From contig NW_026944384.1 in the NCBI RefSeq assembly GCF_033439725.1, positions 558,001-622,000 on the forward strand: a stretch of 64,000 nucleotides of DNA, given 5' to 3'. Positions within the stretch are counted from its first letter, which is position 1, and every line of letters begins with the position of its first letter. Positions 36,237-45,300 of the stretch are shown here, one piece after another. The notes beneath the pieces are model-generated. The model made no database searches and was not told the DNA's origin. It was given only the letters and a program-made list of their open reading frames with translations. Source of the DNA: Neurospora tetraspora. Lineage: Eukaryota; Ascomycota; Sordariomycetes; Sordariales; Sordariaceae. Both the position numbers and the translations under genes were made by a program.

Positions 36237-38246
36237 CGTCGCGGGTTTGTCGTCGAGTACTCGAGTCGGCGAGTCGTCTGTTGTTGATGTGGAAATCAGG
36301 GTCCTGGGGAAAGGTGAAGCTCCTCGTGATGGTGGAGCTCCCGTCTTTTAAGCCTATATTTTCGGGAACGGAAGAAGCTCCAGTTCGAGTCGCGTGTAAA
36401 CAGACCGCAACGGCCGATTCCAGTCCAGAACACCTCCACTAAAAGTATGGAAGGCGGAATGCGGAATGGAAAGATCTCGAATTAACGATTAGTTCCTAGC
36501 AACGAAAAGATGGGAAAGAGAGAAGAAAAAAGAGAAAGAAGGAAATTTGACACAACAACCGTTCCCGAGGAAGGTAGGACAATGGGGATGGCTGGAGGAC
36601 CTTGGGCGAAATGAGCAAAGTCAAATCAGGTCGTTTGAGACATTGCCCTTTCTCGACTTGGCACAACCTAGCTCCAGCTCGTTCACTCGCAAGATTGGTG
36701 CGACAAGCAATGAAAAAGCAATGCCAAGAGGAGGTGAACGAACCGACAGCGAATGACGTATAAGACAAGCTTTCGGTCGCTTTCAGCGGGAGCACGTCCC
36801 CCATACCGATCCGAGCCAAGCCTGACGTCGATCGCTGTCAGGGGTGGGGAGAGCGACACTGCAGGAGTGGACCTTTTCCGCTTTTGATTGAACTTTAGCA
36901 ATGCAGGTGGTGGATGATGAGATGAGCCACTCGAACCAAGCTGACCTTTTCTCTCGGCATTGTCTCGTCTGTTCTTGTCCGTCTGGGATCTCTCTTGTCT
37001 TCCATTACACAAAGCCTGTCGACCGTTACATTTGTCTGACATGTGCTTGCTTCGCTTGCGCCGCCCAGCGCCGCCCAGACGCCCAGCGCTTCACATCACC
37101 ATTAATCCATTTGATGGGATCGGCTGTCGGCAATCTGATTTGATTCTGGATTGTTCGATTGTTCGATTGTTTGATGACAAGGCCGACGGGTTTTTTGAAC
37201 ACGGTTTTAGCAAGTGGATTTGTTCTCCGGTCCGGACAGGTTATTATCGATGGTGGCTTGTCGGAGCGAGTGTCAAGATCATGGGATGGCGGTGACACTA
37301 GTGATGGTCATTTTCTGAAAAAATAACAAAATTCCCGAAATTATCCAAATTCAGAAAATATCGAAATTCCAAACCGAAAAATACGGCCCGTGCACCTCAC
37401 CACCAAACTGCCCTCACTCGAAGTAGTCAACTTTATCGACCTTATCGGCTACTTAAGATGAAGAGATGCAATAATGTTTAACGAGCTATTTGGGAGACGA
37501 ATCTTTGAAATCGTTTGAACTAAGGAGCCAAAAAACCTGGAGCTGTTTGGCCGATGTCTGCACATCTCTGAGCACTTACACCCTCACGTGCGGAAAGCTT
37601 GGCGGAAATCATCATATCTTTTCCCTTACCTTTCCTTACTTTTCCGTTCCTTACCCTTCCTGTGAAATTCCATCCCTTTACTAGGTGACACAAGTCACGA
37701 ATGCCAGGCCGGAAAGGTGTCAGCGCCACAAGAGCGCAGGCGGAAGCTCCCGTCCCTTCCACTTCTCAGGTTCAAAAGCGGCACGGTTTGACTCTTGTAA
37801 CTCTGCGCCATTGATGCGACAGCAAATTGTAAACGGCTGTTTCCATGTCTTCAGTTCTGTTGACAATTGGTTTCGCATGCTTTATGTGAACTCCGAGTAG
37901 GAGTGACATGGCTTGATCTTGGAGCAAAAAGGTACTTGGGGCGAGTGACCAGCTTGTGCAAAAGTGCCGGGTAAGTAGAGCAGTGGTGGGCAACGCAAGA
38001 CCTTGGGCAATCGATGCGCTTTGCGCTAGCCTCCTAGGACAACAGGTTCAAACCCTAACCCTATCATTCCCCAGACACGGCGAGGCCATCGTGACCTTTC
38101 AACTTTACCAGACAGAATCACAACGCATCGTTACAACAATATGACCATTCAAATGTTTTCATTACATTCATCGACCATCATTCTATCAACAAACTTTTCC
38201 CAACATAACTTTTCCCCGCTTACATGATGCTTCAGTTGCAACACAC
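36237..38246. other. Intergenic; upstream of pns1 and 3' of gus1
   Basis: About 2 kb with no convincing gene. The left part must hold the pns1 promoter. A tRNA-like box pair is seen near 37,976-38,055 and is listed separately. Other open frames here (up to 119 codons) lack motifs. Confidence 0.45.
37960..38075 (+). other. tRNA-like or SINE-like segment (A- and B-box match)
   Basis: An A-box-like TAGAGCAGTGG at 37976 is followed about 70 bp later by a consensus RNA polymerase III B box GGTTCAAACCC at 38045-38055. I could not fold a full tRNA cloverleaf by eye, so a decayed tRNA or tRNA-derived SINE head is the most that can be said. Chance similarity is possible. Confidence 0.25.
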
Positions 38247-40157
38247 TTACTTGGAACCAGTCTTGCCAGTAGGAATGCAGAACAGCACGAGCTTCTTCTC
38301 CTCGCCCTCCTTCCAGTCATTGAGACCCTTATCGACCCGGTAGTAACCGCGTCTCTCGAGCTGGATGATATCGTCCTTCTTGAGAGTAGCCGAGGCCTCG
38401 TCGCACCAGGCCTCCTCCATGGTCTCGGTGACGGGGTTGAGGAAGTCCTCCATGTTATCCTCCTCCTGGAGAACGTCCTTGGTGATGAGGTAGTCAAAGT
38501 CCCAGAGCTCGGCGGGGACCAGGGTCTGGCCCTTGGACGCGAGCCAGGTGACCTTCTTCTCGGTGGACTTGACGTCGCCGGCGAGGTTGAGGTCGATCTC
38601 AAAGGTGGGGATGACCTCGGCAGAGGAGTCGATGTTGCGGACAAAGCCGTTGCCCCAACCCATGATGGTGATCTCCTCGCCGTCCTTGAAGGACTTGGCG
38701 TCGGCCTGGTCCATGATAAGCTCGTTGGCGAAAGTGACCTGCTTGGTGCCGACCTCCTTGTTCTTGGGGTGCTTGGGCTTCTCCTGCTTGACGGGCTCGG
38801 CGGGGGCATCGGCGCCCTTGACGATGACCTTGACGGCGTCCTTCTTGGCGATGGCGGTGTGGCGGGGAGCGATGGGGTCGATCTCCTTCTTGTTGCTAGC
38901 CCAGAAGTTGGTCCAGTCCATGGTGACGACGTTGCGAGAAGGGCCCTGCTTGAGGATGAAGTCGCGGAGGGCAGGGATGCCCATACCGCGCCTGCGCACA
39001 CCACGGATGGTGGGCATGCGAGGGTCGTCCCAGCCCCAGACCTTGCCGGTATCAACAAGCTTGGCGAGCTTGCGCTTGGAAAGGAAGGTGCGGATGAAGT
39101 TCATGCGGGCGAAATCCCACATGTAGACCTGGCGGAGCTTGAGGGTATCAATGAACCACTGGTACTGGGGGTTGCGGTCCGTGTACTCGGTGGAGCGGAG
39201 AGCGTGGGTGACGCCCTCGTGGCTGTCGACGACGGGGCAGGCGAAATCGTACATGGGGTACATCTTCCACTTGGTGCCGGTACGGTGGTGGGGGGTCTCG
39301 ATGTTGCAGCGGTAGATGACGGGGTCGCGGAGAGCCTTGTTCGGGTTGTCGACGGAAAGCTTGGCGCGGATGCAGTTCTTCAGACCCTCCTCGGTACCGT
39401 TCTTCATCTCCTCGGTGAAGATGCGCAAGTTCTCCTCGATCGAGCGGTCGCGGCGGGCAGAGGCGATACCCTTCCAGCGCTCGTCGCGCATGGTCTCCTG
39501 GTCGGTATCATCGGCGTAGGCGTGGCCCTCCTTGATCATGCGCACGCACATGTCGTAGAGGTAGTCGAAGTAGTCGGAAGTGTAGGTGACCGTGTCGGGC
39601 TTGATGCCCATGAGGGCAAGATCCTCAATGATAGCATCCTGGTACTCCTGCTTCTCCTTGGAAGGGTTGGTGTCGTCGAGACGGAGGCGCAGCTGGCCCT
39701 TGTAAGCCTGGTGGGCAAAGTAGTCGCTGAGGAGGGCGGCCTTGGCGTGTCCGATGTGAAGGTAGCCCGAGGGCTCGGGAAGGAAACGGGTGACGACGCC
39801 CTGGTCGGCGTTCTGGAGGGCGAGCGCATAGCTGGCACCGGCCTTGGAGGCGGCGGCCACCTTGGCCTTGGCGGCAGCGTCCTTGGCCTTGACCTCGGCC
39901 TGGATCTCAGGGTGGTTCTCCTCGATGTAGTTGAACCATCTGGCAAGGTTGGCGAGCGAGCCGCGCTTGATGAAGGAGACGGCGGCGCGGTTGCCACGGA
40001 GGGCGAGCCAGATCTTGGTGTCGATGTCGCCGAGGGTGTAGCCGTCGAGATAGGTGCGCAGGATCAGGTGCTTGTCGAGGGCCTGCAGGCGGGGCTCGAT
40101 CTGGCGGAAGTCCGCGGTGAGGAGGGCCTCGAGAGGCTTGAGCTCGTCCAGCTTCAT
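38247..40157 (-). CDS. gus1: Cytosolic glutamyl-tRNA synthetase
   Basis: Single-exon class I aminoacyl-tRNA synthetase of 636 residues; charges tRNA-Glu with glutamate using ATP. The N-terminal about 100 residues form the GST-like appended domain used in eukaryotes to dock to Arc1-type partners, with a Lys/Ala-rich linker. The catalytic domain carries RFLPEPSGYLHIGHAKAA with HIGH at 134-137 and the KMSKS-equivalent LSKRKL at 359-364, then GWDDPRMPTIRGVRRRG. Serine after EP in EPSGYLH, and the latter block, favour GluRS over the paralogous GlnRS (which has EPNG). A beta-barrel anticodon-binding domain follows to a basic C-terminus. The start is the ATG at 40157 in the context ATCACCATGA; the frame continues 27 codons upstream but that part is leader. 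Divergent from mrpl1, sharing about 510 bp. Confidence 0.95.
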   Translation of the reverse strand: MKLDELKPLEALLTADFRQIEPRLQALDKHLILRTYLDGYTLGDIDTKIWLALRGNRAAVSFIKRGSLANLARWFNYIEENHPEIQAEVKAKDAAAKAKVAAASKAGASYALALQNADQGVVTRFLPEPSGYLHIGHAKAALLSDYFAHQAYKGQLRLRLDDTNPSKEKQEYQDAIIEDLALMGIKPDTVTYTSDYFDYLYDMCVRMIKEGHAYADDTDQETMRDERWKGIASARRDRSIEENLRIFTEEMKNGTEEGLKNCIRAKLSVDNPNKALRDPVIYRCNIETPHHRTGTKWKMYPMYDFACPVVDSHEGVTHALRSTEYTDRNPQYQWFIDTLKLRQVYMWDFARMNFIRTFLSKRKLAKLVDTGKVWGWDDPRMPTIRGVRRRGMGIPALRDFILKQGPSRNVVTMDWTNFWASNKKEIDPIAPRHTAIAKKDAVKVIVKGADAPAEPVKQEKPKHPKNKEVGTKQVTFANELIMDQADAKSFKDGEEITIMGWGNGFVRNIDSSAEVIPTFEIDLNLAGDVKSTEKKVTWLASKGQTLVPAELWDFDYLITKDVLQEEDNMEDFLNPVTETMEEAWCDEASATLKKDDIIQLERRGYYRVDKGLNDWKEGEEKKLVLFCIPTGKTGSK

Positions 40158-40669
40158 GGTGATCGATGGGGTATGTGGAATTGGGTTGAAAACTGTACAA
40201 GAAAACAAACACCGGGACAGGATCTCGTCACCAAACAATTGGTTGAGTCAAGGAAGTTTTTGGAGGGGCACAGCGGCACGGGTGGGTGGAGTGGCGGCGG
40301 GGTCCTCTGGTGCGCTGAAGTTTAGCGCTTGCGGTAGCGTCCGGGGGTAGGTCCAGTGGTGTGACAGGTGTGGCGCTTGTCACTGTGAAAGTCAAGACGA
40401 AACTGAGGCGTTCGCTCACAAACTGTGGCTCAGCAAGTTGTAACAGTGAGAGAAATGCGCTGCCTGCCGCGCCAATGCCCAGCCGGTGCAGCGCAGTGCC
40501 GCAGTCTGCCCCGGGCCCAACTTTTTTTCTGGGCGGCGTGCCAATTGCCCGCGCCGGGGCCCCGAAGACTGGACTGTGCCGTTCCCGACTCGAGGATTCG
40601 ATTCGCGATTCCCCGTCCCGCCGCCGCCGTCTACCGGAGAGCGCGACACCGACCACCACACCTCACACA
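40158..40669. promoter_or_regulatory. Shared divergent promoter of gus1 and mrpl1
   Basis: 512 bp between two divergent translation-related genes (cytosolic GluRS and a mitochondrial ribosomal protein). Co-regulation is a reasonable inference. No specific motif is assigned. Upstream in-frame codons of both genes extend into it but look like leader. Confidence 0.5.
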
Positions 40670-41642
40670 ATGGCTTCAACACAACAATGTCTTGCCTCGC
40701 TGGCAAGGCTTAGCCTGTCGACTCCCACCAGAGCTGCTCTTCCGACAATACCCAAGTTCCTCGTCCCGTCGGTCGGCGCATCGCAGGTTCGATATGCGAC
40801 CAACAACCCCAACAAGGGAGGAGCCAAGAAGGCGCCCAAGAAGAAGAAGCAGTACAAGTTCTTCAAGTCATGGGACATGGCCGGCCAGCAGCAGTTTTCC
40901 CTCTGCGATGCCATGCGGTGCGTTGCGAATCAGCTGTTGTTGTGTTTAGTCGCCATCTACTAATAGAATTGTAAACAGCTACCTCCGCGCCGTCGAGGTC
41001 GGGCAACCCCCCTTGACCGTCAAGTACGAGGTGCACGTCAAGCTCCGGACAAAAAAGAACGGCCCCGTCGTGCGCGACCGCGTCCGCCTACCGACCCCCG
41101 TCAAGACCGACACCCGTATCGCCGTCATCTGCCCCGAGGGCAGCGCGCTGCAGGAGGAGGCCAAGAACCTCGGCGCCGTCCTGGCCGGCGAGGAGACCGT
41201 GTTCGAGGCGATCCGTTCGGGCAGCTTTTCCTTCAACAAGCTCCTCTGCCACACCGAGAGCGAGGGCGCGCTCCGCAAGGCCAACGTCGGAAAGCTCCTC
41301 GGTCCCAGGGGTCTGATGCCCAGCGGCAAGACCAAGACCATCACCAACAACCTCGAGGCCACCTTCAGAGACATGATCGGCATGGACGAGTACAGGGAGA
41401 GGAACGGTGTCGTGCGCATGGCGGTCGGCCAGCTCGGCTTCACGCCCAGGCAGCTGGGCGAGAACATTCGTGTGTTCATGGCCAAGATCAAGTCCGACAT
41501 CAGCAAGCTGGATGATACCACGCCCAAGTTGTTGGAGGAGGTGGTTCTTAGCACGACCCACGGTCCTGGGTTGAGTCTGAACGCCGAGTTTGCCCCTACC
41601 GACGACAAGATCAAGCCCGAGGATTTGGAGTCGGCCATGTAA
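40670..41642 (+). CDS. mrpl1: Mitochondrial large-subunit ribosomal protein uL1m
   Basis: Exons 40670-40917 and 40979-41642 encode 303 residues; the junction restores DAMRYLRAVEVG. The first roughly 45 residues are Ser/Thr/Arg/Ala-rich without acids (SLARLSLSTPTRAALP) and act as a presequence, followed by a Lys-rich segment (KKAPKKKKQYK). The L1 domain has the rRNA-binding motif KLLGPRGLMPSGKTKT, which corresponds to bacterial L1 'LGPRGLMPNPK'. It binds 23S-type rRNA at the L1 stalk of the mitochondrial ribosome. The intron has a TACTAAT branch site. Length and motifs are normal. Convergent with cog2, with 213 bp between their stops. Confidence 0.94.
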
Positions 41643-41855
41643 GATGTATATGACGGGGTGTGGGCTAGATTTCCTTGTATCATAGGCATGTATTATAATG
41701 GCAAAATGGAGCGGTTTGTAACAGGTATACCCTTATGCTTGTCTCTATGTGTATGTCTATTATGTGTATTATGTGTTCTCAGAACTGTACTTTTAACTCC
41801 GGGCAGCGGCCTCCTATTACATAAACCGTACTCAACCATCATCCTCCACTGCCGC

Positions 41856-43040
41856 CTATTTCTCCTTCAACGCCCTTACAGCCTCCTGCTCCGCGTCCAA
41901 AACCCTATAAACCCCCAAATACCTAACCACCCTCTTCTTCCCCCTCTCCCCCGCCCTCCTCGCCTCCTTCAACGCCGTACTCAAGTCCAACAGGATAGTA
42001 TTCCGGCACCTAACCATCCTTTCCTCCATCTTCCTCACAAACGGCACCTCATGACCACCCAGCCTATCCACCATCTGCTCAATCCTGACATACTCCTTCG
42101 CAAGGGCCTCCAATTCCGCAGGACTACTCGCCACGAACCCCTCCCTTTCTTCTTCATCGTCCTCTTCGGTGTTGTTGTCATCGGAGGCAAGCACCACTAA
42201 TTCCTCCTTGAAATCCTCCGATCCATCATCCCACCCTTCGTATTCATCATCTTCTTCCCCCAGCCCCATCTCTTCTTTCTCCAGCCCACCAGCAGACGTA
42301 ATACCCCTTTTCACCATCCACCCTTCCACTCCTGCCCCTCCCATCCCAGTTCCCCCCGACTTCTCTAGATTCAACTTCAGTTCCAACCCCTCCACCCTCT
42401 CCCCCCACTCCAACACCCCCCTCCCAAACTCCACCGCCCCCCTCACCGTCCCCAACTCCCTCACCAGCCCCCCCACCTCCCCCCTCTTTTCTTTTACTCT
42501 CTGCCGCACCTCCTCCACGGCCCTCCGAAACCCCAACACCCCCATCCTGATATCTTCAACCCTCTCTTCTCCCCCCTTTAGTTCATCCCCCAGCGACAAA
42601 AAGGAGGTATAATTGGCGTTGACTAGTTCCAGGAGTTCGGAACTGATGGATAAAGAGCGGGTGTGGAGCTCGTGCCGGAGGTCGGGGAGGGTTTGGTGGC
42701 GTTGGCCTAGGCCTAGGGAGAAAGGGTGGGAGGAGGGATCGGAGGAGGGGTCTGAAGAAGAGGGGGAGGCGTAGAGGGAGTCGAGGTAGGCGAGGGGGGA
42801 GAAGGAGGGGGTGAGGAAGGAAGGGCGGGGGAGGGCGGTTGGGAAGGGGAGGTCGGGTAGGTCGTCGTCTTCGTCAGAGGGGGACTGGGATTCGTTGGTG
42901 AGGGGAGGAGCAGGGTTGAGGTTGGTGGTGATGGAGGGGAGGGGGGTTGTCGACTTTGGTGAGATGGGCGAAGAGGTCTGGGACCGAGGGGGTGAGGAGG
43001 GGGAGGGGGCGTTGAAGTTGGGGGTGTTGAGGGTTGTCAT
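41856..43040 (-). CDS. cog2: Conserved oligomeric Golgi complex subunit 2 (COG2)
   Basis: Single-exon 394-residue protein. After a low-complexity Ser/Pro/Thr-rich N-terminus with an acidic DEDDDLPDLPFP, the COG2 N-terminal signature appears: LPRPSFLTPSFSPLAYLDSL, then QTLPDLRHELHTRS, ELLELVNANYTSFLSLGDEL and KGGEERVEDIRMGVLGFRRAVE. The last parts form the coiled-coil that tethers lobe A of the COG complex. COG is a peripheral Golgi tether for retrograde vesicles. A further Glu/Asp-rich segment (DDNNTEEDDEEERE) lies in the C-terminal part. Fungal COG2 is commonly this short, lacking the long animal C-terminal domain. The Ser/Pro-rich insert between LYASPSSSD and GLGQRHQ looks recently expanded. 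Confidence 0.85.
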   Translation of the reverse strand: MTTLNTPNFNAPSPSSPPRSQTSSPISPKSTTPLPSITTNLNPAPPLTNESQSPSDEDDDLPDLPFPTALPRPSFLTPSFSPLAYLDSLYASPSSSDPSSDPSSHPFSLGLGQRHQTLPDLRHELHTRSLSISSELLELVNANYTSFLSLGDELKGGEERVEDIRMGVLGFRRAVEEVRQRVKEKRGEVGGLVRELGTVRGAVEFGRGVLEWGERVEGLELKLNLEKSGGTGMGGAGVEGWMVKRGITSAGGLEKEEMGLGEEDDEYEGWDDGSEDFKEELVVLASDDNNTEEDDEEEREGFVASSPAELEALAKEYVRIEQMVDRLGGHEVPFVRKMEERMVRCRNTILLDLSTALKEARRAGERGKKRVVRYLGVYRVLDAEQEAVRALKEK

Positions 43041-43520
43041 TGTTGCGTTGGTGAAGTTGGCCCCGGGGTGCGTGGCCGGGTGTGGTTGTTTGGTTGCCGG
43101 TGTTCAGGGGCTGATTATCCGGAAATGTGGGACTAGCGAGGTCCGGCTCCGGCTCCGGCTCCGGGTTCGGGTTCGGGCACAGCTCGGCCGTTCCTGAGCT
43201 TGAAATGCGGACCGGGATGGACTCGGCGTTGACGGGACTGCACCTCGGTGAATGCAGTGCAATTGCGGTGTGGGGTTGATTGATTGATTGATCCGATGAC
43301 TTCAAAATCCAGGGCAAGCTTCGTAAGCGGATATTCTCGTTCCTGATTGCGGAAAGGCTGGAAATCTCTGTTCGGGCCGTTGGCTGTTGTTGAGAGCTGG
43401 GGACCCCGTTGGTTGCGCGTTGAATGGTGAGGGATGAAGTGAAGGTTGGGTGTGATTGTTGTTTTCGCGGGGCTCGGTCGGAGCTCCGACAGCAGTGAGG
43501 GTCAGTGGGAGATGTGGCCG

Positions 43521-43529
43521 ATCTGATAA
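43521..43529 (+). promoter_or_regulatory. SreA/SRE-type GATA site ATCTGATAA (distal)
   Basis: Exact match to ATCWGATAA, about 480 bp from the cog2 start and 1.77 kb from the hapX start. Function is inferred from the consensus. Confidence 0.5.
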
Positions 43530-43848
43530 TTCCTCTTGGCATTGGGTCCCTCATGCAGGAGGGTTGAAGTGTGCCAGGGGTCCTTGACAACAACACCACC
43601 TTCGTGATGGACAAGTGATGAGATGAAAAAATGTGGCTTTTGATCTTCAAGCCCAGTTATGCGTAAGATTCTCGGAAAGGTTCAGAAATCACTTTCATTC
43701 TCCTACTTCTATGCTTTGTGTTCAAGTTCTCAACATGTGGAAAATCCAGTGTGTCCAGATTTGTTGATGGGAAATGGAAAGTACATGTCGTCTTTTTGAT
43801 GAACTCGCAGAGGTACTCCAACAACGTGGGCATCCCTGGCAAAGAAAG

Positions 43849-43857
43849 ATCTGATAA
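43849..43857 (+). promoter_or_regulatory. SreA/SRE-type GATA site ATCTGATAA (middle)
   Basis: Second exact match, in the context AAGATCTGATAAAATT, about 1.44 kb upstream of the hapX start. Confidence 0.5.
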
Positions 43858-45179
43858 AATTGTGTGAGCGGTTTATTCCAGAACGAATTGAAGCCACGGT
43901 TTGGTAGATACCATGCGTGGCTGACAGCTACTCATTCATCACAGCATTTGGAATGGCGTCTCTCAGCAAGACACCTCGGCCGCGTCTACGTCAACATCCA
44001 ACTCTGACTTTACGCCAAGGACGAGATGAGAAAATTTTGGTCAATCAACAAGTCTGTTGACTCATTCACGGCTCTCTTTGACACCCTTCTTCCCTTTCCC
44101 CTGCCCAGCGTGGAGACTGCCTTCGTCTGCCGACATGGCTTGCAACCCTGATGGTCAACGGTGAGGAGATACACGGCGGCTGCCTGTCGTAATTCAAAAG
44201 TATTGGCTCGGTACCAAGGGATGAACAAGATCAGCATGTCGATTCTGCCTCATAACCAGGGCATCACACAGTCAAAATGGCATGTTGAACATCTCGCTTC
44301 CACGCTTCCGTTCTTTGATCTGTTGACAGGTTGAAAGACGGCCGAATCGGACAGGCACATGACGCACAAGTGGTTCTAGCGACTGCCGCTATTCTGCGAT
44401 TGTACTAGCGTTGTTTCCGTAATCTTATCAATCAATCAGTGGAGCACTCTCGTCAAGACTGTTACTGTTCGTGTTCGGCCTTTTGCTCCTTTCGTCAGCC
44501 AGGCAACCAGGGCATCAGCATCACAAGTGGAAGCCATCGAATCAAACAAGTGAGAGCCCTCATTTTGTGGGCGAGACTGACCGGAATTCGCTTGGATCCG
44601 AGAGACCCTAGCCAAAGTCCGTCGCTCCTTCCGTGTCGGATCATTCCCAGGTGCAAATTTTCCGCGGTTGTTCTTGCCAAAAGGAAATCGACGACCCCTC
44701 ATTGTCGGAGAGGAATCTTGTCCCTTTTTTATTTCCATCACTGCACGTCAAAGTCTCAGGAGCATCGAGTCCCACATCTGTCCAAGCGCACTCACGCTGC
44801 CACAGCACGCAGCTGCCACACGAGGGACCAGCACGCACTGCGTCATTATCTTATACGACATCTTTATCTTATACAAATCTCCAACCAATTGTTATCATCA
44901 TCAATTTGCGTTGGACAACGGGGTTCACCGGATTGTTTCTTCAAGAATTCGGCAGTCGGACAAGAGTGGACAATTGCCCCACGTTTTTCTTGGCTTCGGC
45001 TCAGTGCCCCAGAAAAAGAAGACAGCGCCAACGGCCAGTGACCCAATCCACTGTTCCGCCCGCTGTTCTCCAGTGCCCACTCCCTGCCTGCGACATTAAA
45101 AACCTACGCCTGCCCCGGCCGCCCGAACACGGGAACCTCCCACGGTCCAATCCACCAACGAATTCCATCACACGGCATC

Positions 45180-45188
45180 TTATCAGAT
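45180..45188 (-). promoter_or_regulatory. SreA/SRE-type GATA site ATCTGATAA (proximal)
   Basis: Third exact match, on the minus strand (TTATCAGAT on plus), 113 bp upstream of the hapX start. This is a typical position for direct repression by an iron-loaded GATA factor. Confidence 0.6.
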
Positions 45189-45300
45189 CCTCAGCCAGTC
45201 CTGCCATTGACTGGTCTGTTCCTTGGTTGGCTCACTTGGTTGGCACCTCGGTTCTTTGTGCAACATCAATCCCTTTTCAATCAGCGACGGCAGCACTGCG

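Larger units (their letters stand above)
43041..45300 (+). promoter_or_regulatory. cog2-hapX divergent intergenic region with iron-GATA sites
   Basis: 2.26 kb between two divergent start codons. It contains three exact copies of ATCTGATAA (listed separately), which matches the ATCWGATAA consensus published for the iron-responsive GATA repressor SreA. There are also several GATAAG-type half sites (for example TTATCTTAT runs at about 44848-44873). Simple repeats GGCTCC/GGGTTC occur at 43140-43175 near cog2. Open frames here have no motifs. The region likely includes a long hapX leader. Confidence 0.6.

Noticed and set aside
38050-38061. Telomere-like AACCCTAACCCT
   Set aside because: Only about two units, inside a tRNA-like segment far from any end; not an interstitial telomere array.
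38769-40325. 518-codon open frame on the plus strand
   Set aside because: It is antisense to the glutamyl-tRNA synthetase gene, is dominated by Leu/Val/Gly/Asp/Glu from codon-bias mirroring, and has no motif.
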